From Halobacteriovorax sp. DA5 (GTDB lineage: Bacteria > Bdellovibrionota > Bacteriovoracia > Bacteriovoracales > Bacteriovoracaceae), in NCBI RefSeq assembly GCF_002903145.1, contig NZ_PPDJ01000003.1:310001-374000 (forward strand): a DNA stretch of 64,000 nucleotides. Direction: 5' to 3'. Positions 45,235-54,603 of the stretch are shown here, piece by piece. Positions within the stretch are counted from its first letter, which is position 1. Each line of letters begins with the position of its first letter. The translations under genes and the position numbers were made by a program. The notes under the pieces are model-generated. The model ran no database searches and was not told the origin of the DNA. It was given only the letters and a program-made list of their open reading frames with translations.

Positions 45235-46959
45235 TCACTTTATTTCCTGGCAGATGAGTGTAAGATCATCATCAAATGAATCACTTCCTCTGTGGTCGTA
45301 TACAACAGAAACTATTGTATCACGAATTTCAGTGGCCGTGTGCTCTCCATATGTCATTAAGATCTTTAGTAATTTTCTTAGGCCCCATTGTTTGCCTTCA
45401 CTATTTTCTGCCTCTGTTATTCCATCTGTCATATAAACAAGCAGATCACCTTGTTCTAGAATGATCGTTTCATAGTCGTAGCTAGAGTCTGCACTTTCTC
45501 CAAGTCTTGGCCCTTTAGCATCAAGTAGGGGAATGATATCTGCTTTAGTAATCTCAGGCTTTTTAGGAACCTTAAGCACTTCTAAGTGACTTGCATTAGT
45601 ATATGAGTATTCCTTAGTCATTGTGTTATAGACCGATACAAAGGCAGTAAGAAGTATTTTATTATTTGAAAGATTAATAACCTTATTTAGATGTGAAGTA
45701 ATTAAAGCTGGCGAGATTTGACTCGAATCTTCTGTCAGTCTTATTTTAATACTATTAAATGCAGAATTGATTGCTGAAGTTAGAAGGGCCGCTGGCAGGC
45801 CGTGACCTGTTGCATCTGCTATGATGGTAATAATATATTCATTAAATTCGAAGTGTCCCCACCAATCTCCACCACACTCAGAAGCTGGAGCAGCATAAGA
45901 GCTTAGGCGAACATTTGGTGTATCAATATCTTTTGGCGGAAAGAACTCTTCTTGCACCATTTTAGCAACTTTCACTTCTTCATCTAAGCGTGCTTTCTCT
46001 TTCATTTTTTCAATATATTCTAGAATCTCACGACTCATTTGATTAAATGAGTCTCCAAGTGTCCCGAGCTCATCACTAGTGTTGATCTCTACTGTTGATT
46101 CAAAATCTCCCTGACCAATACTGATGGCCCTTTGGTAAAGCTTTTCTATCGGCTTTGAGATTGTTTTTGATAGAAGGATAATAATTATAGTCGACAGAGC
46201 AATAATAAAGACTGCAAAGAATATAGCTCGCTGAATAAGAAACTTTGTTACCGATAGTGCATCCGACTCTGAAATTGTTGAAACAACAGAAAGTGCAAAT
46301 GCCTTTGTTTGTGCTATGGAAACAAGGTAGTCGTCATTATTGAAAGTTAACTTTTTTACAATGTTATTTCCCTTAAGTTCATTCTTATCATAATTATGAA
46401 GTCCAATAAGGTCATTTCCAAGAACAAGTGCTCCATCTTTAAAGACAAGCGTATTATATGTTCGATTTTGTGAGAGTAGGTTATTTAAAATATTGGCCTT
46501 GATAACAATTGAAGTAAGACCTTTATTTATCTTTTTAGTTAGAATAACAAAAACATCTTCTTTGTATTTGAAAGAAGTAAGTGAGTTATCTCTTGTGCTC
46601 TTAGGAATCACTAACTTGAAATCATTTTCATTTTGTTCAAAATCTTTATTGATTATGAATTGGTTCTTTTCAATGAAGGCGAGAATATACTTACTTTCTG
46701 CTACGGCCTTTGCTCTAAGTTTATTGTTCTTTATAAGAGATAAATTTTGGAGATCATTCTCAATTTTATTAAGAGTATAGTTCATCTCCTTAGCAACACT
46801 TGTAACATTGAATAGTGAGTTCTCATATAAGTAGGCTTTCTTATCCTTTTCAAAAAGGTGAGTGGCATACTTAGTTAGAAAAGCGATAACAATTATTAGC
46901 AGCGCTGTATTAAGCGATATTAATTTAAGCTTGATCGGAAATGTCGGTCTTTTGCCCAT
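45235..46959 (-). CDS. Membrane SpoIIE-type PP2C phosphatase with HAMP
   Basis: 574 residues. Helix 1 (about residues 12-31), a periplasmic sensor region of about 210 residues, helix 2 (about 243-265), a HAMP domain with KTISKPIEKLYQRA and DELGTLGDSFN, a short coiled coil, then a PP2C/SpoIIE domain with CGGDWWGHF, IIADATGHGLPAALLTS and VYMTDGITEAENSEG holding the metal Asp residues. It would dephosphorylate the STAS protein in response to an external signal. Head of the operon ending at 42100. Confidence 0.92.
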   Translation of the reverse strand: MGKRPTFPIKLKLISLNTALLIIVIAFLTKYATHLFEKDKKAYLYENSLFNVTSVAKEMNYTLNKIENDLQNLSLIKNNKLRAKAVAESKYILAFIEKNQFIINKDFEQNENDFKLVIPKSTRDNSLTSFKYKEDVFVILTKKINKGLTSIVIKANILNNLLSQNRTYNTLVFKDGALVLGNDLIGLHNYDKNELKGNNIVKKLTFNNDDYLVSIAQTKAFALSVVSTISESDALSVTKFLIQRAIFFAVFIIALSTIIIILLSKTISKPIEKLYQRAISIGQGDFESTVEINTSDELGTLGDSFNQMSREILEYIEKMKEKARLDEEVKVAKMVQEEFFPPKDIDTPNVRLSSYAAPASECGGDWWGHFEFNEYIITIIADATGHGLPAALLTSAINSAFNSIKIRLTEDSSQISPALITSHLNKVINLSNNKILLTAFVSVYNTMTKEYSYTNASHLEVLKVPKKPEITKADIIPLLDAKGPRLGESADSSYDYETIILEQGDLLVYMTDGITEAENSEGKQWGLRKLLKILMTYGEHTATEIRDTIVSVVYDHRGSDSFDDDLTLICQEIK

Positions 46960-46998
46960 TATTTACCTATGTAGAAGTCTATTGAATATTTAGATACA

Positions 46999-49923
46999 AT
47001 GATATTAACGATTTGCGTCATGCGCAAGAATGAGAAAAGAGTACCAGGAACAATTTTGGGGCGACTAAATTCATTAGTTGATACATTTCTAATCTTGATG
47101 TGCCTTTGTGTTGCGGCCTTTGCCGGCAACCAAGTTTTTAACACATCATATATTCCACCAATCATGGGTGGGGAGCGCATTACTTTAGGCCAAGTCTTCG
47201 AATTACAAAATGATGTGAGAAGAAGAAGTTTTGATAATTTCTCTTGGCATGATCTTGGTTCAAACGAAGCACTTTTCCATAATGATCGTATTTTCACAGA
47301 TAGAGATTCTACTACTCAGTTGGAATTTAGCTCTGGTAACCGCATTAAAGTCTCCGAAGAGAGTCTATTTAAAATCACACAAGAAACAGATGGAATTAAT
47401 CTTAATATCGAACAAGGTGTTATCTTTGCTACTCTTAATAATGCAAGTGAAGCCTTTGTTGTTAAAGTAGGTGATCAGATCTATGAGATCACTTCAAATG
47501 ATTCGAAGATTAAGATTTCAAATACAAATGGTAATAAAGAGTTATCTGTTCTTGATGGTAAGGCAAGCGTAAGACTAGGCGATCGTGAAGAAACCATTGA
47601 AAAGGGTGTAAGAGTACTGCTTACTGATGAGAGCTATACTATTAAGCAGAGCTGGCCAAGCGAATTTTCTCCCGTTGATGGTGATGTGTTCTATGTTAAT
47701 GAAAAAAATAAAATTACATTTAAGTTTAATGAAAAAGTAGAAAAGTTATACATTTCAAACTCTCGTGAAGCTTTTGAAAACGGAGAAGCACATACTGTTA
47801 ATGGACTCGAACTTAAGTTAGAGAATTTAGCTCAAGGCAGTTACTATTGGCAGGTAAGTGATGAAAGTAATGTTTCAACGGAAAAGTCATTTGAAGTTAT
47901 CTATGAAGTTGTCCCTGAATTTGAAAACCTCGATGAGATTCAAAACACCGTTTTAGTGAATAAAGAGAAGCTTATTTATACTCAAGCATTTGAAAATATC
48001 GAATTAATGATTAATGGAAAAGTTTGGGAAGATTTTGATTATGATGAAGGTGAGTTGAAAATTTCTTTTGAGGAAGTTGGTGAGTATGAACTTTCTTATC
48101 GAAATAAAAGTGAGACGCATCCTTATGCGCTCTTTTCTAATCCTGTTCTAATAAAGGCCGTTGCAAAGCCTGGAGATATTGTTTTAAAGAGACCATTTAA
48201 TGGCGAAGAATATTATTTCTATAATGATGGTACTGTTAAATTTTCTTGGGAAACTCAAGATCTCTTTAGTGGGGTTAGTACTTATCTAGTTTTAAATGGC
48301 AAAAGACAACTGGTTGCTGGGAGTTCTTTTTCTACTAGTGTTAATGAAAGTGGAGAATATTTTTGGTCATTGGAGTATGTCCTAAATAATGAAGTGATTG
48401 CTCGTTCAAAAGAAAATAAATATGTTGTTACTTTTGATAATGACAATAGTGCTCTTGAACAAGGACGTAAGATAGTTGTTAAAAAGCCAGGTGATGTTAT
48501 TGATTTAACATGGCAGCAACAGGGGAGTGATGAGTTCATTGTTGAGATCTCTCGCGATCGTAATTTTAGTGCTATTAAAGAATCTATAAAGACCACTGAA
48601 AGTAATACTAAGCTACTTATTAAGGAACTTGGTGTTCACTATTGGCGTGTTAAGAATGAGGAAAATAAATTTGTTCCTCCCGTTAAAATAATTATTGTAC
48701 CTCCGCCGCCACCAAAAGCGCCTCGTATTGATAAGGTCGAAAAGAGAGTTCAAGTTATTAGGCAGTCACTACCAATTGCCATCGTAAATTTACTAATTGA
48801 TCAGGCATTTGCTCAAGAGAAGATTGAACTTAAGTGGGAGCCTGTAAGTGATGTTAAAGAGTATCGTATACAGATTCTTGATGGTGAAAAAATTATCGTT
48901 GATGAGAAAGTTAAGAATAATCGTTATGAGTGGGATGACTATCTAACAGGTAACTTCCAGTGGAGAGTTTCTGCAATTGATTATTGGAACCAGGAAAGTC
49001 CATTTTCTGCGCTTGAGGATTTAATCATTACAAAAAAGTTTGGTGGAGCAAAGGGGATTGATCTCGTTTCTCCAAGACACGGCCTTGTTATTAATGAAGG
49101 TGATATTGTTGAGATGAAGTTTGACCAAGTTCGTGGAGATAAATTCTTTATCGAAATTTCAAAAGATAAGTATTTCACAAATATTAAGGAAATACCTCTT
49201 GGAAATAAAACAACTTATACTTTTAGAAATAAATTAGCAGAAAGCTTTTATTGGCGCGTTAAGGCCATTGAAAAGAAGGACGTAATCTATTCTAAAAAAA
49301 GAAGAGTTGATGTTTTAAGTAAAAAAATTGCCAAAGTAGAAAACAGTAGAAAAAAGATTTTTACTCCAGGTAATAAGAAAGAAAAAAATTGGTATGTAGG
49401 CTACGCTCCTGAAAAAACAAATTATGAAGCCATTAGTAATGGAAAGAAAATTGTCGTTGATGATATGAACTTGATCTCATTTTATGCTGGCCTTAAGAAA
49501 GATTTTAAGGTCGCTGTAACTGATTTTGAATTACGTCATTCGAGTGGTGTTGTTTTTGATGATCTTGCATTTAATCAAACGCGCTTAAAAGTTAGCAGTC
49601 ACATGCCCTTAAAGAAGCTCCCTCGCTTCAAATATGGTGCGGCAGTTGCTTTTGATTATCGAAGTACCCTTTCTTATGAGGGAAGTGAAGTTGTTTCAAA
49701 TGCTGAGTTTACTTTCAATATTGGTATAAGCGGTATTTATGAATTTGAAAAAATTAAGATAAAAGCAGAGTATTTCATCCTTGGTTTTTCTGGCCTTAAT
49801 GCAGAGGCACTCTATCAGATTAATAATAAATATCAGGTTGGTTTCCAATATCAGACCCTTGAAAAAGATGACCCAAGTATCACGCTTGATAAGATGGCCT
49901 TCAAACTTCAGTATAGTTTTTGA
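46999..49923 (+). CDS. FecR-domain protein with Ig-like repeats and C-terminal beta-barrel
   Basis: 974 residues; ATG 47020 is an equally good start because a -10-like TACAAT (46995-47000) overlaps the first ATG. A hydrophobic N-terminal segment is followed by a FecR domain (about residues 70-215: STTQLEFSSGNRIKVSEES, FATLNNASEAFVVK). Then come several Ig/fibronectin-like modules recognisable by YYWQVSDES, EYFWSLEY, HYWRVKNEE and FQWRVSAID. The last ~180 residues look like an outer-membrane barrel ending in Phe. FecR domains usually transmit signals or bind cell wall; here the protein probably spans periplasm to outer membrane. Confidence 0.82.
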   Translation: MILTICVMRKNEKRVPGTILGRLNSLVDTFLILMCLCVAAFAGNQVFNTSYIPPIMGGERITLGQVFELQNDVRRRSFDNFSWHDLGSNEALFHNDRIFTDRDSTTQLEFSSGNRIKVSEESLFKITQETDGINLNIEQGVIFATLNNASEAFVVKVGDQIYEITSNDSKIKISNTNGNKELSVLDGKASVRLGDREETIEKGVRVLLTDESYTIKQSWPSEFSPVDGDVFYVNEKNKITFKFNEKVEKLYISNSREAFENGEAHTVNGLELKLENLAQGSYYWQVSDESNVSTEKSFEVIYEVVPEFENLDEIQNTVLVNKEKLIYTQAFENIELMINGKVWEDFDYDEGELKISFEEVGEYELSYRNKSETHPYALFSNPVLIKAVAKPGDIVLKRPFNGEEYYFYNDGTVKFSWETQDLFSGVSTYLVLNGKRQLVAGSSFSTSVNESGEYFWSLEYVLNNEVIARSKENKYVVTFDNDNSALEQGRKIVVKKPGDVIDLTWQQQGSDEFIVEISRDRNFSAIKESIKTTESNTKLLIKELGVHYWRVKNEENKFVPPVKIIIVPPPPPKAPRIDKVEKRVQVIRQSLPIAIVNLLIDQAFAQEKIELKWEPVSDVKEYRIQILDGEKIIVDEKVKNNRYEWDDYLTGNFQWRVSAIDYWNQESPFSALEDLIITKKFGGAKGIDLVSPRHGLVINEGDIVEMKFDQVRGDKFFIEISKDKYFTNIKEIPLGNKTTYTFRNKLAESFYWRVKAIEKKDVIYSKKRRVDVLSKKIAKVENSRKKIFTPGNKKEKNWYVGYAPEKTNYEAISNGKKIVVDDMNLISFYAGLKKDFKVAVTDFELRHSSGVVFDDLAFNQTRLKVSSHMPLKKLPRFKYGAAVAFDYRSTLSYEGSEVVSNAEFTFNIGISGIYEFEKIKIKAEYFILGFSGLNAEALYQINNKYQVGFQYQTLEKDDPSITLDKMAFKLQYSF

Positions 49924-50090
49924 AAATATATTTTATGGACTGACCAGTATATGGGCCAGATTTTTGGCCCAATAATCTTAATATTCCCTTCTAAGTTATT
50001 GATAATGAATAAAAGTAAGGCCATTTTCGGGGCATGCCGATGGGCGTTTTATAATTAGAGCAGGTTTAAACTTGAACTTGTGAGGGCATT

Positions 50091-52412
50091 TTGAAAAGAG
50101 AAAGTAAAAGGCCACATTCACATTTATATTCGGTAAAGCTATTTGCTTTTCTCGTTGGGGTTATGTTGGTTGCTTCATCTTGTGTTCCACAAGATGAAGT
50201 TGAGGATTTAGTAAATGTACCGGGAGCAGATCTACCAACGCTTCCAAATCTTGATGTAGCTTGTTACCAAGATGTGTATGCACCTAAAGAAGAAGATATT
50301 ACGAGAAATATAGATATTCTGGTTATCCCAGATACTTCTGCTTCAATTATTTCTGAAAGAGCGCAAATTGCAGAAGGATTTAATGCCTTCTTAGATGTTC
50401 TTCCATCGGCCGCTGATGTAAATATCGCAGTTATGCTGGGGCATGGGTCTGGATCGACACACTTTGGTAAGCTTTATACAAAGTCGACGGAGCCGACAAT
50501 TCTTTCAAATCGTTCATTAACAATTGAAGAGATTAAAACACACTTAAGAACAAAAATGGAGAACCCAGCTGGAGACTATCGAACTGATGGTGGGGAGGCC
50601 GGACTTGCATCTCTTAATCGTGCACTAGAAGACGATTACTATAGCTCTATTCAAGGACAAGGCTTCTTTAGAGAAGATGCAGCTCTTGTGGTTGTATTTG
50701 TCGCTGATGAGCAAGATATTTGTGCGATTTATCCGGAAGGTGTAACACCTGTTCCTGACCCTCAAGGTGGTGAGGATCGTTCACGTCTTACTGAATGTTT
50801 TGATGGTGAAACACAAATCGTAACTCCTAAGAGTGTTCTAGATAAATTAAAGGCCCGTTATACAGATCGTCCACTTGTTACAGGTGGTGTTATTTATAAC
50901 AATCTAAGTACTATTCCATTTGGTGGAGAAAACGAAATTGGATATGGTTATAAAGAGTTTGTTGAATTTGGTGGTGGATTCACTGTCGACATGGCAACTG
51001 GTGAATACGGAGATGGGTTATCTAAACTAGGTACACTAGCAATGTCACGTATTGATCCAGTTAATTCATTTAACCTAGAAGTAACGAATATTGATACGAA
51101 TACGATTCGAACTTTTGTTGATGGAAAAGAAGTACAGTATTCATACGATACTGAACTGAATATTGTTTCACTCAATGAGGAGCGAGGTCCATTTTCAATT
51201 GCAGCTGTTCAATACTGTGAAAAGCCTTCAGTTACAAAACAGGTTATTCAAATTGTAGCAGGTGGTTCACACTCTTGTGCTCTTATTGCAAATGGTGAAG
51301 TAAAGTGTTGGGGAGATAACTCTAAAGGTCAGTTAGGACAAGGTGATACTGTTAATCGTGGTGATGATGAGGGAATTGATTCGATTCCGGCCATTGATTT
51401 AAACGGAGAGCTTGCACTACAAGTCATTGCAGGAAATCTTCACACGTGTATTCTAACTGAATCTAATAAAGTTAAGTGTTTTGGTGACAATACTTATGGA
51501 CAATTAGGGATGGCATCAACTGATACTTTAGGTGATGACGAACAATTATCAGAATACGGTTATACTGAAATTGGCGGAATTGTAAGAAAGCTTTATGGTG
51601 GTACTTATCATAACTGTGCTCTTCTAACGACAGGTGATGTTCGTTGTTGGGGACAAAACTATTATGGTCAGCTTGGTACTGGTGATACTGAAATAATTGG
51701 AGATGATGAAACTCCAGCTCAGGGTAATCTTGTTGCTTTAGGGGCAAAGGCCATTCAAATGGATATTTCTTCGATGAGTTTCCATGCCTGTGCAATTTTA
51801 TCTGGTGGTACTCTTAAGTGTTGGGGACGTGGGACTCACGGACAGCTTGGCCTAGGAAATACTAACAATGTGAATTCTCCAAGCTTGGCCACTCCAACGC
51901 CGAAAGGAGTAATTGCAGTTACAACTGGTGGTATCCATACTTGTGCACTTCTTTCTGATTCGACAGTATATTGTTTTGGGAATAATTCTCAAGGTCAGCT
52001 AGGGGATGGAACAAGTGAAGCAATGGGTGATAATGAAACTTTAGATAATCATACTGCTCTAGACTTAGGTTTTGAAGTTGCCTCAGTTGTTGCTTCAAAC
52101 ACTGCAACATGTGCTCTCTCTAAAGCTGGAGATGCAAAGTGTTGGGGTAACGGAACTTCTGGTAAGTTAGGTCAAGTTGGAACGGCCAAGATTACAGGTG
52201 ATCTTGCAAACCTTCCAGCAATTGAACTTGGAAAGAGCGTTTCACAAGTTTCAGGTGGACTTAATCATCATTGTTTCTTAACAACTGATGAAGGTCTTGT
52301 GAAATGTATTGGTAATGGTAGTAAGGGACAACTTGGTAATGGAAATACAGATTCTATCGGTGATGATGAGTCACCTGTATTAGCAAACTTCCTTGCTCTT
52401 TTTAATATTTAA
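50091..52412 (+). CDS. Lipoprotein with vWA-like and RCC1-repeat domains
   Basis: 773 residues from TTG 50091 with GAGGG upstream. Lipobox VASSC near residue 31. The N-terminal domain (about 75-300) is von Willebrand A-like with a MIDAS motif DTSAS in ILVIPDTSASI. The C-terminal ~380 residues carry about seven RCC1-type units with the recurrent CALxxxGxVKCWGxN...GQLGxGDT pattern, predicting a beta-propeller. It is a large surface adhesin- or scaffold-like protein. A TATAAT is at 50050-50055. Confidence 0.87.
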   Translation: MKRESKRPHSHLYSVKLFAFLVGVMLVASSCVPQDEVEDLVNVPGADLPTLPNLDVACYQDVYAPKEEDITRNIDILVIPDTSASIISERAQIAEGFNAFLDVLPSAADVNIAVMLGHGSGSTHFGKLYTKSTEPTILSNRSLTIEEIKTHLRTKMENPAGDYRTDGGEAGLASLNRALEDDYYSSIQGQGFFREDAALVVVFVADEQDICAIYPEGVTPVPDPQGGEDRSRLTECFDGETQIVTPKSVLDKLKARYTDRPLVTGGVIYNNLSTIPFGGENEIGYGYKEFVEFGGGFTVDMATGEYGDGLSKLGTLAMSRIDPVNSFNLEVTNIDTNTIRTFVDGKEVQYSYDTELNIVSLNEERGPFSIAAVQYCEKPSVTKQVIQIVAGGSHSCALIANGEVKCWGDNSKGQLGQGDTVNRGDDEGIDSIPAIDLNGELALQVIAGNLHTCILTESNKVKCFGDNTYGQLGMASTDTLGDDEQLSEYGYTEIGGIVRKLYGGTYHNCALLTTGDVRCWGQNYYGQLGTGDTEIIGDDETPAQGNLVALGAKAIQMDISSMSFHACAILSGGTLKCWGRGTHGQLGLGNTNNVNSPSLATPTPKGVIAVTTGGIHTCALLSDSTVYCFGNNSQGQLGDGTSEAMGDNETLDNHTALDLGFEVASVVASNTATCALSKAGDAKCWGNGTSGKLGQVGTAKITGDLANLPAIELGKSVSQVSGGLNHHCFLTTDEGLVKCIGNGSKGQLGNGNTDSIGDDESPVLANFLALFNI

Positions 52413-53465
52413 GAAATTAATTCCAAATAATAAAATCATAAGAACGATGGCACCGAGTATACTTTCATTATTCGGTGTCATATCTTCTCTCACTGCGCAG
52501 CCAGGATCAATTCCAGATTGAAGAGTTTCAAAACCGTTTGCTCCAAGGGTTACTATCGTTGGGTTAGGTGAGTAAGAACCACCAACTCCTGTAATGACTC
52601 CATCAACTTCATCAAGACGAATGATCCCGTCTCCGCCATTTCCACCGGCCCTTCCTAAAACTCCACCTGCGGCTCCACCTGTACCTCCTGAGGCATCGAG
52701 AGCAGCATTGAGTTCGATATTACCAACTGCTTGTAAGAAGATAACTCCACCGGCACCGCCACCTGAGCCACCAGAGTCTCCGTTGGCAGAAGTTGTGCCC
52801 GGCTGTCCAGCTCCACCATTGGCCAGAATAGGAGCGTTGATATACATATCTCCACCTGCGGCGATATGAATGACTCCACCTCCGCTTCCTCCTGGAGTTG
52901 CACCAGTTTCAGTCGCACCACCTTGCTCGCAGCCACCTCCGCCATTTCCGCCACCGGCACCACCAAGCATTTGTGCTTCAAGATTTAAAGCTGAGTCATA
53001 TGTTACAGATGTGGAACCAGGGGCACTTAGAGTGTCCGATCCATCAACTGGTCCTGAAGAAACACCTGAGCCACCATTTCCACCAAGGGTTGCATGGGAG
53101 CCACCGGCACCACCACTACCGCCAATATCTGAAAAGCTTGATCCACCACAGGCTGCATCCGTTGCACTCGATCCTTCTGATCCTGGAAATGCTACTGGAC
53201 TTAATCCTGCACCATAGCCTCCAGCAAGACCTTCTGCTACTGAGATTGTGTGAGCAATTGTAACGTCACCTTGAACTTTAATGATTAGTGGATTATTTCC
53301 AGTGATTGTAAGAGCACCAGTTGTCGTTAAGTCAGTACAATTATAAGTCCCACTTGGGATTAATCCTGTCCAGTTGCACGAAAGATCACTACCATCGCCA
53401 GTGTCAACAGCGGCAAAAGTAGTTGATGATAATAGTAGGAATATGGGTAGGATAAATCTCTTCAC
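52380..53465 (-). CDS. Gly-rich secreted protein with C-terminal membrane anchor
   Basis: 361 residues with a signal peptide ending TFAA. Residues about 75-300 are very rich in Gly, Ala and Ser (repeated GGxGG, for example GGSGGAGG and GGNGGSG), reminiscent of PGRS-like or beta-helical surface proteins. The C-terminus is a hydrophobic segment GAIVLMILLFGINFL followed by KKSKEVC, resembling protein-sorting tripartite tails. The last 33 bases overlap the convergent vWA-RCC1 gene. Both are surface proteins. Confidence 0.78.
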   Translation of the reverse strand: MKRFILPIFLLLSSTTFAAVDTGDGSDLSCNWTGLIPSGTYNCTDLTTTGALTITGNNPLIIKVQGDVTIAHTISVAEGLAGGYGAGLSPVAFPGSEGSSATDAACGGSSFSDIGGSGGAGGSHATLGGNGGSGVSSGPVDGSDTLSAPGSTSVTYDSALNLEAQMLGGAGGGNGGGGCEQGGATETGATPGGSGGGVIHIAAGGDMYINAPILANGGAGQPGTTSANGDSGGSGGGAGGVIFLQAVGNIELNAALDASGGTGGAAGGVLGRAGGNGGDGIIRLDEVDGVITGVGGSYSPNPTIVTLGANGFETLQSGIDPGCAVREDMTPNNESILGAIVLMILLFGINFLNIKKSKEVC

Positions 53466-53515
53466 TGAAGAAATTTTAACATATCTTAACTATGTCTTTA
53501 ACTAGGTATAAATGG

Positions 53516-53953
53516 CTAGAAATTGCCTTGAAAGAAGTTAAAGCGAACCGCCTCAATATCCTTTCTTCCTTGATTATATGAGAAGAAACTTTGTTTCAAA
53601 ACTTGAGAGCGTACTTCAATCTGCTTTGCTGCTTCGTTGAAGATGAACTCAAGTTGAACTTCTTCATTTGTGGCCTTTAAATAGACCTCATTTCTTTCGA
53701 TTTGATAGCCACCAATCTTTCTGATGACACTTGCTATCTTTTCAATATTCTCTTCAGGAGTTGCCCCTAGCATTTTAAAAGGCATGATATAACTTGAAGA
53801 TGCTTTCTTCTCTTTAGAAGAAAGACAGTTGTCGATGGATGGACAAGTAAAATTATCTAGACTCGAAGACTCTTGAATTAGAAATTCCTTTGAGCATGAT
53901 GCTGTTGTTAAAAGAATAGCAATAATCACTGATAGTCTAGCGAGTCTTTTCAT
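53516..53953 (-). CDS. DUF1499-family lipoprotein
   Basis: 145 residues with lipobox TTASC. The pattern CPSIDNCLSS near residue 37 and the later GYQIERNEVYLKATN and QIEVRSQVLKQSF stretches match DUF1499, a family of envelope proteins of unknown function. The start overlaps the upstream DUF2288 gene stop by one base. Last gene of a three-gene set. Confidence 0.82.
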   Translation of the reverse strand: MKRLARLSVIIAILLTTASCSKEFLIQESSSLDNFTCPSIDNCLSSKEKKASSSYIMPFKMLGATPEENIEKIASVIRKIGGYQIERNEVYLKATNEEVQLEFIFNEAAKQIEVRSQVLKQSFFSYNQGRKDIEAVRFNFFQGNF

Positions 53954-54270
53954 TAAATTAGTCCTTCTCTTTTAATTTTCACTAAAACATACGGCTGAAC
54001 TATTAGGTATTGGAATTCAGTGTTCTCTTCTTCCCACATTGTGATTTGTTCATCTGTTGGACGAAACATCTGTTCATCAGCAAGCCATTTCTTAATATAT
54101 TCAACTTCGTCACGCGCCATTGTAAATCCTACGGCCGCAAGCTCAAGTTCATCAGTTATCATGAATAATGCTTCTCTTTCATGGTGAGGCTTTAGTAAGT
54201 CCCACTTTGCATCATCAATATCATTAGCTAATCTGTCTAATAGGTTCTCATTGTTATTTTCATCGTTCAT
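53953..54270 (-). CDS. DUF2288-family protein
   Basis: 105 residues. The series AKWDLLKPHHEREALFMI, ELELAAVGFTMARDEVE, YIKKWLADEQ and QPYVLVKIKREG fits the DUF2288 family, small soluble proteins of unknown function. It lies 12 bases after the small membrane protein gene and overlaps the DUF1499 gene. Confidence 0.75.
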   Translation of the reverse strand: MNDENNNENLLDRLANDIDDAKWDLLKPHHEREALFMITDELELAAVGFTMARDEVEYIKKWLADEQMFRPTDEQITMWEEENTEFQYLIVQPYVLVKIKREGLI

Positions 54271-54282
54271 ATTAATTTCCTA

Positions 54283-54549
54283 TTAAATTGCTTTCATCAT
54301 TTTCTTATCATTATTAATTTGAGCAATTAACTTTTCATCAGTGTCGATGTAGTTAGAAGTGTGAACTTTTTTTGCTGCTTCAATTAATTCTTTAGAAGGA
54401 TCTTCTTTGTCGATTTCGTTCTTAAGAAGAGAGTAATATTCTCTTTCTAGTTTATTCTTTTTTTCTTCTTTCTTACGGTAGTATGGAGTTAGGATAAAGA
54501 GGAAAGCAAGAACGGCAATCATCGACCAAACAATATGATAAATTTTCAA
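54283..54549 (-). CDS. Small membrane protein, unknown
   Basis: 88 residues: one N-terminal membrane helix (about residues 4-24) followed by a Lys/Glu-rich helical tail likely in the cytoplasm. Not recognised. It begins the three-gene set and is divergent from the ECF sigma gene, with 54 bases between the starts. Confidence 0.6.
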   Translation of the reverse strand: MKIYHIVWSMIAVLAFLFILTPYYRKKEEKKNKLEREYYSLLKNEIDKEDPSKELIEAAKKVHTSNYIDTDEKLIAQINNDKKMMKAI

Positions 54550-54603
54550 AAATACACCTCATGATTTAGTTTCGTTATAAATATACTATGTTAAAATTGC
54601 TCT

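Noticed and set aside
51230..52400. Regular repeats resembling a CRISPR or tandem DNA repeat
   Set aside because: The similarity is at protein level (RCC1 units) with diverged bases and irregular unit length.
52870..53263. Overlapping plus-strand ORFs of 115 and 121 codons rich in Pro or His
   Set aside because: They are antisense shadows of the Gly-rich protein, whose GGN codons read as Pro- or His-rich frames in reverse.
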